In this document: positions 1 through 13,697 of the stretch, piece after piece
Layout of the letters: each line of letters opens with the position of its first letter
How positions within the stretch are numbered: the stretch's first letter is position 1
NCBI RefSeq assembly: GCF_021347895.1
Contig: NC_067120.1
Coordinates: forward strand, 16,167,361-16,231,360
DNA: 64,000 nucleotides
Source of the DNA: Acanthochromis polyacanthus
Taxonomy: Eukaryota; Chordata; Actinopteri; Pomacentridae
Direction: 5' to 3'
Notes under the pieces: generated by a model
What the model was told of the DNA's origin: nothing
The model's database searches: none
What the model saw: the letters and a program-made list of their open reading frames with translations, nothing else
Position numbers and translations under genes: made by a program

Positions 1-3000
1 CACAGTAGGGTGTTGGCCTGATTAAAGGAAAAAAAATACACTCAGGAATACAGAGAAAACAGCTTTGGATGTTCCCACAAGCAAAGGCAGATGTCTAATG
101 GTGACAACAGTTGTACACGTCTTTTTACTGCCTGTCTAGACACACAATTCCCCAAAGCACTTTGTTGAAAATGGAGGGAAGTACCTGTATTCAGACAAAA
201 CAGCATGAAGCCATCGGTTTATAGCTTGCTGTCTGCTTCTCTCACAGCTGACAGTTAGAAAAGCTGGGATTGGCTGATATGGAAATTGAGTGGGTCCCAG
301 AGTCCCTTCTAACTTAGTGTTGAGGTGGAAAATGTCTGTGTGTTTTCTGTACCTGTTCTGCTCTGTTTGGGACGCCATTTATCCAAAAGTTACACCGTGT
401 AAACTGTTTGTCCTTCGCCTGCGAGAGAGAAACCGCCCTGCTCACCATTTCCTATTTCCTCTCCAATTCAACACACACCGAGCTGCTAAAACAAACTTCA
501 GCTTGCATTCATTTAGATTCATCAGTTAAGAAAAATTTGATACAGATAAGCAGCTAATTTTTCAATGCCACTTTAGCAGACATTTTGTTTAATGTCCTCC
601 TCCTGCTTATCTCCCTGCATATTTATAGGATTTCCATTAGTTCAAGAATTTGCTGTATTTTCATAGGTGTTGGTTTGGCAAACGACATGTTTTTCCAAAG
701 CTCTGAGGCAGATATTGAGATTAGGATATTCCAGATTCCAAGGTGGTGGATTCGGAGCAAACCGAGAGCAGCGGCTGCAGAGTAAATCATTTTTTTTTGT
801 CCATAGCGGTGTATGTGTCTGCTTGTGTGTGCTGGCAACGTGTTTACTTTAGCTGGTCAGGCCTGTTGTTTTAAGCAGGAGGTGTGAAAAAGAAAGCCGC
901 TCTGCTAAAGACCACCGCGCTCGTAAAAAGGAGCACTCTGGGTAAATTTGTCCCTACCTGCTGAAAGGCCCCTTTTTTAATGTTGCCGGGAAGCTGGTTA
1001 GTTTGGACTCTGGGGCGATGGGGAGTGGCGGGAACTCAAATGAACTGGACAGATTTCACACTTGATAAATGATCTCTCTAAGTATGTAACCTTGATGAAA
1101 GGTATAATAAACAGCTTTGTGATGAGGTTGTTCTTCCGTTAATTCCTGCCTCAGTGTGTGTCTATGTGTGCACTTGTTATATATATCACAGACTGTATGA
1201 CATATACGCAACGTCTTAGTCTATTGGACTACAACAGCAAGAGAATTGTCTTTTTTTCGGCCTATGGACCTTTGCTTGGTTGAAATGCCCCATATTGTGC
1301 CAACTTTGAAATTAAGCAAACCTTTGCATGTCTGTGCACAGTGCATCTTTCAGTTTCCAGCTCACAGTACTGTGTAGATGGTTCATTTTACCACAATTAT
1401 ATCGTCCCTGGTTTTACGGCTGCACCAAAGGGGCTGTTTCATTCTAGAAACCAATGAGCCCCTCTCTCTGACCCCTTCAGGAAGAAAACTCTCTCTGTTT
1501 CACTCTCAGAGAGTGAGTATTGGATTTTTTTCCCAGTATTTTTCGATTGGATTCGATATTCAACATATTCAACCTTTTGCTTATCATCATACTGTTATAT
1601 GTATATTTCACCAATTCTCAATCCAATAAATGTCTTAAAAATGTGATGCTTTGGCTCCAACACAGCTTTCATCACCACTCTGTGGTCTCGAGCAACATAT
1701 TGGTGAGGAGTAATAGCTATTTTTTTGTTGGAGCTTGTGCTGTTTAAAGTTTTGATGGCAAGATTTTTTATTTTATTTTAAGTAGCTTTCAAATATTGGT
1801 TATCTGTCTATTTGATTACTAATAATTGCTTTCTATACTGGCCCTAAAACTAAATATATATTGGTCGACCTCAGCTTGTTTCCGTATGGGTTGGCTTCTG
1901 AGTAGGTTCATTATAATATGGACCTAGAATTGACTTTTTCCTCCAGTTTGTGTTCTCTGCTCTATCTGTAAATTTTCTTCTATGCATTTCTTTTTCCAGG
2001 AATGAGGTCCGAGCCTTGCAGATGTTCATATTATTTTTCACAGCTCAGTGGTGCTCCGTAGCTTTGCTCTCAGGTGGACTGCAGGAAGAACTCTGTGAAT
2101 GGGGTGATTGATTATTTCACTTATCCAGGAGGGAAACTCTTGGTTTTACTCACACCTTAATGACTGTAGCTGGTCTCTCCTGCTTCTCCGTGAACTGGAG
2201 ACTTAAGTTCAGGATTCAACAGCCAACATCTGGAAAAGAGCCTAAAGGGCCTGGAAACTGAGAATAAACTGATGAAATTTCCAGGTCACATCCTAATGTG
2301 GTGTTTTAAGGCGTGTTGCTGTGTGACTGCTTACTGCTGCTCAGGCACAGACACAAACATAGATGTCCTCTACATGTTAATGTTCTGACACGGTCATATG
2401 TGTACACCTCCTAATCCACTTGGAGCTGATGACATGGAAAGCTCTGCTGTACACAGGAGCTCTCGTGCAACCAAGCGCTTTTGTGTTTGTTGTGAAGTTG
2501 ATTCACCATATAAATATCTGTGGTCACGTCCAAATGCACTCGCCCCCTCTGTTCCCATCTGTCCCACCACTGGAGGATTTGGTTAGTCACTGACCTGATA
2601 CCTTTTGAACTCGCAAGGACTTACTGATTTCCTTGAGGCTCGATAAACATGTGGCTCTACCTACAGCTGTTACAGGAAGATTACACTAAAAGCCTTGAGT
2701 CAGCATGTACACATGTGTACACAACCAGCTGTTTGTCTACATAGACACTCGTTTACACGCAGCAGTGGTCACTCTGTCATCCTAGTCCCCCACACAGCTT
2801 GTAAGGAGCATGTAAGGAGGTAAAGTTGTGGTCAGACCTTCCACGGTGAGAACTAAGTAAGCATTGTTGCAGGGCTTTTCTCACGATTTAAGTGCATATT
2901 TTTATAGTAAAATCAAGCAACTAGCTACCAAGAATCATAAGTATTATTTTGAAGGAACCTGAATAAATGAATGCGCACTAGTCAGTGGCTTTCTTGATCA

Positions 3001-5618
3001 AAAGCGACAAGTTATTATCGTAATATCAGCTCCAGTATCTACTCACTTATTCACTGAGCTTTCAGGTGAATCATAGTTTTTCATTCCTCAAAATATTTGA
3101 TCTGTTTGAGGAATTGTTCTGGCCGTCATCACTAAAACATCAAACGGCTTTATGTAGCTGTCAGCCCTGAGCTGTCTGGATGCTAAACTGAGGCCTGGCA
3201 CTGTTAAATTCATTACCTGAAGTTTTAAATGCCTCTGTGGCTCACGCTGGGATTCACATCATTTCTTTTGTTAGAAGAGACCATGACATTACCTTTGGCC
3301 TTTCAGTGGACGAACATCATCATCAAAGCTCTGCTCCTGCAGACTGTATTTACTGCACATTCATCTGCAAACTGAATTAAGGCTGCCTCTGCTTTTGTCG
3401 ACAGGAGGATTAGGGCTTAATTACATCTGGGCAGAGACTGCCTTATAGTCAGAGAAACAACTGTACAATGGCAGAGTGGTGCAGTGCATTAGGGAGGTGT
3501 TGAGGAGCGGGATATAAGCCTGTGTAATATGCCAGGTGCGTCCAGGGTATTAGCAAACACTGGCACGGCACTGTGCGCCTGCCAAGACAAGGGATCAAAA
3601 CAAGCTTACCCCCTTTGAGTCCCTGCTTTCATTCCATCTTGAAGGCCAACGCTTGCCTGTGTCAGACTCTGTTAATAGGACCAAAACAGTAGAACATTTT
3701 GTCTTAAATCTGCACACACATTTGCAACTGAAATTTCTGGAAATACACAAGCTGAAACCACACAGACAAGACACACACAAACACACACACAGACTGATCT
3801 CTGAGACACTGTGATGGTTGATCTGTTATCTCATGTGGTATCAAGCTACACAGGTAGTTTTGGTTTCATTTTTTTCTGGATTTGATGATGTTTGTCTTTG
3901 AGATTTCTGCCTTCCTCCCAAAGGGTTATGTTTGTGGTACAAACAACACTAGAAAAACTTTAATACCAACATCTTTGGAATTAATGTCCACTTTTACTTT
4001 GAAAAATGCACAGACCCCACTGTGAGCAGTTTTTTTTTTTTTTTTAACTGAGAAAGTGCTTATTCTTTCTTCCAAAGACGTTGTTGACAGTAAAGTGATA
4101 TCTGGACAAATTCAACTAAACTTGTATGAAGTTTATACTAGAAACAAGTCAGAAAAACATGTTTGCAGCTTTCTCAATGGAATGTGTGGAAGATAAAGGG
4201 ATAATGATGATAATTTAAACAATACAGTGGGAAACTCTGCTATCTTTATCCAAAGGTAAGTCAACCTGAGAAGTCTGCATACTGTGACTTGTGCAGAAAG
4301 TCCTATTTTATGCACCGAAGTCATGAGTCCTAAAGACACATACAGCAAAACAATGAAAGAGACCATGAAAAGTCCTGAAATGTCACAATAGCATTTCCTT
4401 ATGATTTTTTTTAGAAAAAAATCCTTGCTTAAACCATGACAAGTAAGTAGCTGACTGTTCTTCACACTGACTGCCACCATGCCCGAAAATCTAAGGTGGT
4501 TGATATAATATTTGCTCATTAAAATTGAGGAAGGACTCTTCAATCCTGTAAATGGCAATTTTAAGCTACAGATGTGTCATTGAACAGGGTTATCAATAGT
4601 TAGCCATGCTTGATGTTTCTCCTTGTTTCTAGTCTTACAATCTGAGCAAGCAAGTAAGAAGTGTTTCCAAAATGTTAAGCTATTCTTTTAAAAGTAATTT
4701 TGCCTTATGGACAAAATGACTAGAGACTCCACCTTTTAAAAACATGTTTGCGTGTCTTCATGAACCCTGAGCAACAGTCACAGTTGCTCGGAGTATCTCA
4801 TGAAAACTTTGGCCTACCGTTCCAGAAATGTTACCTCGTAAAGCATTTGTTATTTCTGGTGCAAGAACTGGCCTTCTCCCATTTTTTTTTCCCCCTCCAA
4901 AAACCGACTTTGAACAACTGCAACAGCGAAAGCTCTACGAAGAACACCACAGCTCAAGTCTTACTCATCAAATTAAACGAGTGACGTCTTCCAGTAATAG
5001 CCAGAGAGCAGTGTTTGCCCGCTGTAGCGTGACCTCTTAGGAACTAGTTAGTGACAGGCTTAGTGTATTACTTTTGGAGGCAGATAGAGCAGTCTAATTC
5101 TATTCCAATCATTGCCTTCATGTTAATGCTGGTATTGCGAGAGGTTTTTAATTAGCTAAATGGACTTGCAAAGAAATTAAATATAAATATTCATTATGAT
5201 TGCTGTTGTCCTACAGACGGAGCTGAGTTTTAATCCTCGCAGTTTAAACATCTTGAAAGGAAAGTAATTGTTTCAAGCAGACTTATGAAATGGTCGTTTT
5301 TCCGTAACAGATAATTGAAATCATAAGCATTATGAGCTAATTTCATAGTCAGTGGCTACATTATCTCCAATATTATAGACTCAAATATCATCCTGTGGGC
5401 TTATTGGAAGAGAAATGTGGATCCTTGAGGATACGCTTTGAATGCATTTTCTTTCTTAGACAAGATTTCAAAGCCAGTTTTGACATCCTTGATTCTTCTT
5501 TCTTCTGATTATTTATGCATTGCTATGTTTCTTAGGATTAATTCTTATGCAGGATTTTGCTTTGAGTGGCACTGAATGCTTGTGCACGTGCATGACATGC
5601 AAACAAAATAGGGGTTCT
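1..5618. other. repeat-poor non-coding stretch
   Basis: No gene or recognisable transposon is seen. Open frames are short and have no known motif. Small structures are a 16-base T run (4030-4045), a perfect 14-bp palindrome GTACACATGTGTAC (2707-2720), and an imperfect AC-rich patch near 3770-3790. The 5.1-5.4 kb part is AT-rich with a TTAATTAG core and is listed separately as a possible regulatory element. An intron or a gene desert would look the same. Confidence 0.6.
5100..5400. promoter_or_regulatory. candidate conserved non-coding element (homeodomain-type motifs)
   Basis: Single-copy-looking AT-rich DNA with a TTAATTAG core (5148-5155) and several further TAAT/ATTA cores (for example near 5205, 5320 and 5340). 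These are known homeodomain-type binding cores. They are short and common in AT-rich DNA, so the call is inference and needs cross-species alignment. Confidence 0.2.
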
Positions 5619-6170
5619 TTAACCCTCGTGTCGTCCTGTGGGTCAAAATTGACCTGTTTTAAAGTTTGAAAATGTGGGAAAAAAAATACATTTTCACAGT
5701 GAAACTTCTGATGTCCACATTTTCAACATTTTTGGGAAATTTTCAAACATTTTTTGGTGGGAAAAAAAATGTAAAAATGTTTAAGAATATTCCCAAAAAA
5801 TCAACCAAAATCCAGCAAAATGGGCTGGATTTTGGTAGATTTTTTTGTGAATGTTCTTAAAGAAAATATTAGAAGTTTTACTGATATGTATGTAATCGTT
5901 TTAGATATTTTTAGGATTTTTTTTGGAAGATTTTTGCTCATTTTTTGAAAATATTTACAAGAATTCTATTGCCAAATTTGGGCGATTTTTTTTTTTTAAA
6001 TTAAACTTTTAAGGGAAACTTTTATCAAATTATTGGAATTTTCTTCCTGAAGGTTTTGCAAATTTTCAAAAAGTTTGGGGATTTTTTTTTTTATTGAATT
6101 TTTGGATTTTTTTTCAGACAAGGAAACTATATTTTTTGCTGCCCATAAATGAGGACAACAGGAGGTTTAA
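5619..6170. mobile_element. piggyBac-type non-autonomous element (MITE)
   Basis: The element is bounded by TTAA on both sides (5619-5622 and 6167-6170), the target-site duplication of the piggyBac superfamily. Inside these the ends are inverted repeats: the left starts CCCTCGTGTCGTCCTG and the reverse complement of the right starts ACCTCCTGTTGTCCTC, 12 of 16 matching. The interior (about 544 bp) is T- and A-rich with many short degenerate TTTTTGG/AAAATTT blocks and no transposase. The termini resemble an abundant teleost repeat beginning TTAACCCTCCTGTTGTCCTC. It would have been moved in trans by a full piggyBac element. The mismatched ends indicate an old copy. Confidence 0.75.
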
Positions 6171-9100
6171 AGAAAACATTACTCTACAGCTCTATCAGCG
6201 GTCAACTCCACTGCCAAAAGATAAGAATAGCTTTTGATGGACAGCAAAAAGTGGGCTAATATAAATGGACTTGTGGTGATTGGGCTTCTTGTAAAGACAC
6301 TTCTGCAAATCAAAACAAACTGATGCTCTTAAAGGGTGTACTACTGGACATATCACGCACTTGTTCATTAGTAAAGGGGCATGTGAGAGTTGCATCAGCC
6401 TTGAATGTGTGCATGAGTTAGGATTTTTTCGTGTTTTTTCACAGGGTGCTGCACATGAAGTACGTCCGTGTCTCTTTGCTTCATTTCCTGCTAATCGATC
6501 TCCACCATGCAGAGCGGGAGGCCGATAGCAATCTGCACGTGTGTTTGTGTAACTCCAACCAGCAGTGAGCCAGCTATATTGGACCACAGTGCAGCCGGTG
6601 GTGTTGAGTCAGCATGCTGAGGTCACAGCACTGGTGTTGGTAGCAGACCTCCATCTGGTTGTGCCACCGCAGAGCCAATCTCTCGCTGCATCTGATTCTA
6701 TCTCAGCGCTCCAGATTGGACTTGGCTTCGCTGCAACCTGCCCACATTGAGAACACATTGTTTTTGCACGTCATGCGTTTCTCATTAAGTGGCGCTGTCC
6801 TTGGCAGATTAAGTAGAAACCAAGCAAAGCAAGAATTATGGCAGGTACGTCTTCTCTGCGCCGCCCAAATCCAAACACTGGCGCTGCGGCTGAATGTGTA
6901 ACAGCAGGATCTCACCAGCAGATGGCACAAAGTACACATGCGAGCAGCTATTTGTAGCCCCATGCAGATGCTGGCAGGGTTGTTGATTTGTAGTTATTGC
7001 ATGAATTAGGATAGATGGGGATGGATTGCTTCATGAGAAATTGATGTTTGGCTTCTCATCTGACAGCTGTGTGTGTCTGATTTTTACAGATGTGTTTTTG
7101 CTCCAGCTAGGGTGCTCAGTGACACAATGCTTCTCATTGCAGGTGTTTATGCAATAATAAATAATCAAGAAAAATGGATGGGTGGACTATAAAATATAAA
7201 TTTTTGCGCTGGCTTTTAAAATGATGCTGCTCTGTGTCATTTGTGTCTGTCGAATGCTGAATTGTGTCTTTCTGCTGTGTAGAAAAATTCTCCAAGACAA
7301 CAGAGGAGTGCCGTCTCTCTCTAGTACTTGAAAGGATTTGGTGTTGATGTGCTGCGGTGCTCACCCTCATCTCTAGCTTTCTCTCCCAGTATGACTCATC
7401 TAAGCCATGCCTCTGCTCTGCTTCTGTTCTGTGCATTTCCATGAAGCAGATCATATAGTCCTCACATACCAGCATGCCAGCTCGCCTTTTATATATACAT
7501 CATACATATTTCACAGAAAGTGGGCGTAGCAGCGATCACGTATGGCTTGGATCGACAGAAATAAGTATCAGGAGAAACTGTGCACCCAAGAACGGCAAAG
7601 ATTTTTCATGGAAACACTTTGGGGTGTTGATTTTTATTTGTCTAACAGCTTCCAGTGGCCACGTTGACCCGCTGGGAGAACCAGGACCGACTCTGCCGTT
7701 GTTTTCCCCATTAGCCTGCACCAGTTGTTGATTAAGTTTCAATAGACTCTTACTAGTTGGTTTCCTCCGGTTAGTCTCCTAATAAATGCCAGGGATGATT
7801 TGGCTGCGATTGTCTTTCCTCATCACTGCAAATGACCGTTGAATGCTGCTGCATTGTAAAATCAATAGCCTTGGACCATCAGAGCCTCGAATGCTCGCAG
7901 ATTACTGATGAGGGTGATTTGAGGTGTTTAGCTGCGAATGCCAGTGTGTTTTGGCTGTATACGTGTGGGAGACAGAGGGAAACTACAAAAGACAAAGTGG
8001 CTGTATGTGTGCGCGAAGACAGAGGAGCAGAAGAAAGACAAAAGCAAGAAATGATGAGTGCATGCATTTTGGTGTACACACAGGATTGTTTCCTCCAGGA
8101 TAATACTTCAGATCCCCTAGAAAATCTCTCTCCCGACAAATGACTGAAATTTCCCCTTCCCACTTTAGCGACGGCTAAAATCAATGCCATCTAGCAGTCT
8201 GTGGCTAATCAAAGTGAAGAGTTGGCCCCTTGTTGCAGCTGGGAGCTTTACTCTTTGTTGTTTTTAGGCCTGTGTAATTGACGTGAGGTGATACACACTG
8301 GAATGAAAGGAGACACAATGCTTTTTTTGTCTGTAATTCAGTGTTGCTTTGTTGTACATAAAATTCACCAGGCCAGTGGCGGATGTGGATGTCAGTGGAG
8401 ATAATAAGACTTTATTTGTCACCTTCATTCACGGGTGTATTGAGTGATTCTGTAATTTGGTATTCTCTTTGTCTTGAGTCAGCTGCCTGTGGACGGGGAA
8501 GTTGCCGTGCATTGCGAGGCAGCGGCAGCGTGATTCATCATTTTGGTGGGGTGCTTTAGAATTTTTATTCCAGTTTCACCCTCTATCTCTTTTTTTTTTC
8601 TGCTTTACAAAGCTACATTATTTCAAGGGTCTTTCCATCTTATCAATGTGTATGTTTGTACACAACCAAAGGCAATAAATCAGACCTGAATTTGCACTCT
8701 GCATAATGCATCCCATGTTTCCATGAGGAAATGTGGGCGATCTTATGAATAATACAAGCTGCTCAGTCTTCGATGCCAGTGCAGATAATAATAAAGAAGG
8801 CTTCTATCAACGTGGGCCAACCATGAGAGCCAGAGAGCCTGGTACATTAGCTGTGGATGGCTGGTGATAAATCAGACATTCACAGAGAGGATTGCTTGGC
8901 ACATGGAGCTCCCTCCGGAGGCCTCCCGGAGCTGTGGCATACGGAGAGGCAAGGCATTCAGAATGCCCTCCTTACCCGGTACCACAGGTCTCCAGGGTGG
9001 CTTTTAATCGCCACAAATGGGTGGCAATAACAACTGGCTGTATTTCACGTTCTGTCCGCTAGTTATGGCCTCCTGTAGCTTTTACGACAAGGAGATGTCA

Positions 9101-11618
9101 GGTTCCCGCCATAATTGGCTCTTCTATGGGGGTTTTATGAGTCTGTTTACTCTGTGAGGAGTACTTGTCTCTGGGATGCGATGCTGTCCTAAGGGCCTGC
9201 TGGGTAGGCTGGATGATGTACTTTCAGTTTGTCTCCACATAGGGTGAGGGTGTCCAATGATCAGATACTGTATTGCTTACTGATTGATGTGCCTAGGCCC
9301 AAAGCCAGGGGTGGCTGGAGTTATCTGAACCCAAATCTGACCATCTTAATTCCCACGCTCATACGGAGGGACAGTAGAGTGGAAGACTCGCCCCTGTCAC
9401 TGTGCTGATGGATGGCTGCTGTCTGAGCCAGTCTTCATACATTTCCATACAGTTGTAGTATGTGGGGGAGGGGATTTCTTTTCTGCCTTGGAGTAAAATA
9501 CCCCGGTAGAGTGAGTGAAGTGTAAGTAACCTCTTTTCTTCTCTTTAACCGGACAAGCTTGTAGTTTATCCTCTCTGCACATGTTTCTGTCACAATGCAA
9601 GACTTCTACAACCCAAAGCAAAGCACGCTTACATCTCCCGGCGTGTTGTAATAATTCATAAAGCCAGTGTTGACCCGCTGCGCATGGAAAGATGATGTTC
9701 TCCTCAACAGATGAGAAACCATTAAACATAATTTGCCTGTGTGGAGAAAATTGCGGAGCATCTTTCAACCCAATGAGCCGTGACAGAATTAGCCCTATCT
9801 TCGGTTTTGCGTTTCTTGTTTGATGTTAAAGTATGATGATGTGATAAGAGGATGTCCTCAAATGGAGATTGCAGCACCAGCCCTGCACATTAAGTCTCAG
9901 AAGTAAGCCTGGTTATTATCTTGTATTTCCTTTAATCTCACATCTTGTCAGTGAGTGTTTTGGCTCAGAATGATGCCTCAACTGGAAGCTGCAGTGAGGA
10001 TTGAATGCACTGAGTAACTGCAGTGAAAGTGATACTTTCTATAAGTACGCAACGGTTCGCTAGGTTCAACATGATGTAAATTTCACCATTTACAACGGCA
10101 GTAGTGCACATACTCGACAGCAGTGTGCATGTTCAGAAGATATCTAACAGAGAATTCTGTGGACTAGAAAAATGGTAAAAAGCAACAACTATGCATGTAC
10201 AATCAAAGCACCTTTAAAGTTCTGTAGTGATGAAGCGCAACACTTTCGGTGATGAAGTATAAAGGCGTGGATGACAGAGATTCTCCTCCTACTGTCTCCT
10301 CTCGAACCAGACATTTATAGCAGGCACCTTGTTTTCCTGTCAGTAGATAGGTGCACTTGCAGTGAAAATTTTGGGCTGCACACAGATATCAACATTGGCA
10401 AGTACTGTTGGGGATTTGGGTGAATGATTAAAATTTTGAACATGCAAACCCTTGCAGATGTGAAAATAGAAAGTATGAATTGGCCTTAAGTTGACCTCCT
10501 TGCCTAAGCCTTGGGGACAAGTACAGAGCTGCGGCTCAGTTAGACACAGATAAAAGGAATGTAAAGCTAATCTGTGACATCTAACATTCCAACACGGGAT
10601 GATGGAGTGCAGCCAGTGATCGCTTTGTTTTCAGTAAGTTATCACAACTTCGATGCGATCCCATCTTAATGTTGCCACCAGCTTGTCACTGGTAGATTGT
10701 TAAAAAAGACACTCAGCTGTAGTAGTGTCCATTTGTGTTTAACAACTTCATTATAATAAAGCTGGGTATTGGGGAAATGCAGTGTTGTGTTTGCAGTTTA
10801 GTCAAATCATAAAAAAAACAGACTAGAATATCTTAATTGTCTGATTCCTGGGTGCCTAAAACAAACTCAAGCTAAAAGTAAACCAGATGGCTTAAAAAGA
10901 GCCGTTTAGTATGCAGCTCATACGTTGGCCTGCTAAGTAGCAACCTATAAGGAAACGATCGAACATTACTGGCAGAATGAATTAAAATACGAAAATGTTC
11001 AAAATGCTGCCTTCCGCCATGAGACAACAGAGGACTGCAGAGAGTAAATAAATTAGCTGTTGCTCCATGAGATGATGCTTTCTCAGCCTGTGCAGTCGTC
11101 TGTTCTCGTGGATTTGTGAACAGTCAGATATGGTCCAAGAATCATCCCATTTCAGAGTCTGCATCTATAAGAGAATGGTTCAAAGAGACTGCATTGGGTG
11201 CTGACTGATGTGTCCTTGTGGTGGATGAGTGTTCAGACTAGTAAACCAGCAGAGACGGCAAAGGACAGTCAAGGCTTTACTTCTGTACGACAGTTGTCAT
11301 TTCAAATATGTGGTCAATACATATGTAAAAAAATGCAGATTCAAAATTTTGCTTCAGGGTTTTACAACCTCCACAAATGTTTGAACTTGGTATACTTTGT
11401 GGTTAGAGAGAAGTGGACAGATTAGGTTTAAAATAATTGAAAAGAACAAAAAAATAGGCAGAAACGATCAGAACAGTAAAAACAAGAGGAAGTATTAAAG
11501 TTGATGGAGACTTTTGATTTTAAATGAGCCACCTTTTTATAGATCACATCATTATGATATTAATACATTGTAATTATCACCAGTTAAGGTGATTCCAGTA
11601 ATACAAATCATTTCTGTG
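6171..11618. other. repeat-poor non-coding stretch, 5.4 kb
   Basis: No gene or transposon is recognised. Open frames up to 123 codons (9397-9768, minus) have no familiar domain and no convincing splice context. The 8.8-9.2 kb part is of balanced composition and non-repetitive, so it could be conserved regulatory DNA, but nothing in the sequence proves this. One weak CTCF-like motif at 6915-6928 is listed separately. Confidence 0.55.
6915..6928 (+). promoter_or_regulatory. weak CTCF-like motif
   Basis: CCAGCAGATGGCAC resembles the vertebrate CTCF core (CCASYAGRKGGCRS) but deviates at the 3' side. It is one of three plus-strand matches in the first 16 kb. The match is inferred by eye. Confidence 0.22.
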
Positions 11619-11938
11619 TAAATATCGGTGGCTTGGCGGTGAAGAGTCTAGCATTGTTGCCTCACAGCAAGAAAGTTCTAGGTTTGAACCTGAACTTGTC
11701 GGGTTGTTCTGTGTGGAGTTTTTATGTTTTCCCTGTGCCTGCGTGGGTTTTCCCCGGATGCTGGGTGGTTAATTGGTTTTTCTGAACTGGCCGTAGAGTG
11801 TGAGCATAAATGGTTGTTTGTCTCTTTGTGTTAGCCTTGAGATAGACTGACCAGCTGTCCAGAGTGTTCCAAAAAGTGCCTGCCCCTCACAACCCCCGTA
11901 GCAATAAAGCAGGTATAACTACTGGATGAATAAATATC
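11619..11938 (+). mobile_element. V-SINE superfamily SINE, copy 1
   Basis: A tRNA-derived SINE of about 304 bp (11627-11930) flanked by an exact 8-bp target-site duplication TAAATATC (11619-11626 and 11931-11938). The head is tRNA-like, with CTCACAGCAAGAA and a box B-like GGTTTGAACC (11691-11700). It is followed by the V-SINE central domain (CTGTGTGGAGTTTTTATG, then CCCTGTGCCTGCGTGGGTTT). The 3' end reads ACTGGATGAATAAA, close to the GGATGGATG tails usual for fish V-SINEs. Such elements move using LINE machinery. This copy is diverged and presumably inactive. Confidence 0.88.
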
Positions 11939-13179
<1,241 letters not shown>

Positions 13180-13251
13180 GCACACGATCTAACTTAAATC
13201 GGTTGAGATGAGTGACAGGATGCACTTGTTTTTAGGGAAACAGTGCGATTT

Positions 13252-13697
13252 AAAGGCTTGGCTCACAGATAATTTTTGGTTTTATTTTATTTTTTTACTT
13301 TTAAGAAATCCTTCTAAGACAACTCCTTTCACTCACTCGTGGTGAAAATTATTTTTGAGGTTCTCTCGGTATAAAAAAAAAAAACACGCTAAAAAATTCA
13401 AGAGGAACACCTCTTGCCAGAAACTGTCCTGGCTGCTCTGGATAATCCACAGTCCTCACTGTCAGCTGTTTCTACTGGAACTTCTCTCTGTCAGAAAAGT
13501 CTTTCTGGAAAACAAGCTGAATTTTTAAGATTTTCCAATGCTGTGAGCACCACAAATAGAAAGTTTTGTTGTGGTGGTGGCTAGAAAAATTGAGATAATT
13601 ATCTTAAACTCTATGCAAATGAACTGAAAACTGTCTGCGTTCCATAGAGGCAAGTTGGGAAATATGTTTTTGTAGCAGTTTTGGGTGAACTGACACC
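13252..13697. repeat. probable dispersed teleost repeat, class unknown
   Basis: The block containing TGTGAGCACCACAAA, GAGATAATTATCTTAAACTC and CTGCGTTCCATAGAGGCAAG, ending in GGGTGAACTG, resembles a repeat I recognise from other teleost genomes. I cannot name its class, and no terminal repeats or target duplication are seen. GAGATAATTATCTTAA contains a near-palindrome. A repeat search would settle it. Confidence 0.4.

Noticed and set aside
2000..2073. Exon-like interval: TTTTTCCAG acceptor at 1999, open frame of 24 codons, CAG/GTGGAC donor
   Set aside because: The donor is weak and the peptide has no recognisable similarity. A single small interval of this kind is expected by chance.
4133..4558. 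141-codon open frame on the minus strand
   Set aside because: It is the longest frame but has no recognisable domain, no splice context and no neighbours. Frames this long are expected by chance in 64 kb on six frames.
11627..11700. Possible tRNA gene (box B-like GGTTTGAACC)
   Set aside because: No cloverleaf can be completed and the segment is the head of a V-SINE.
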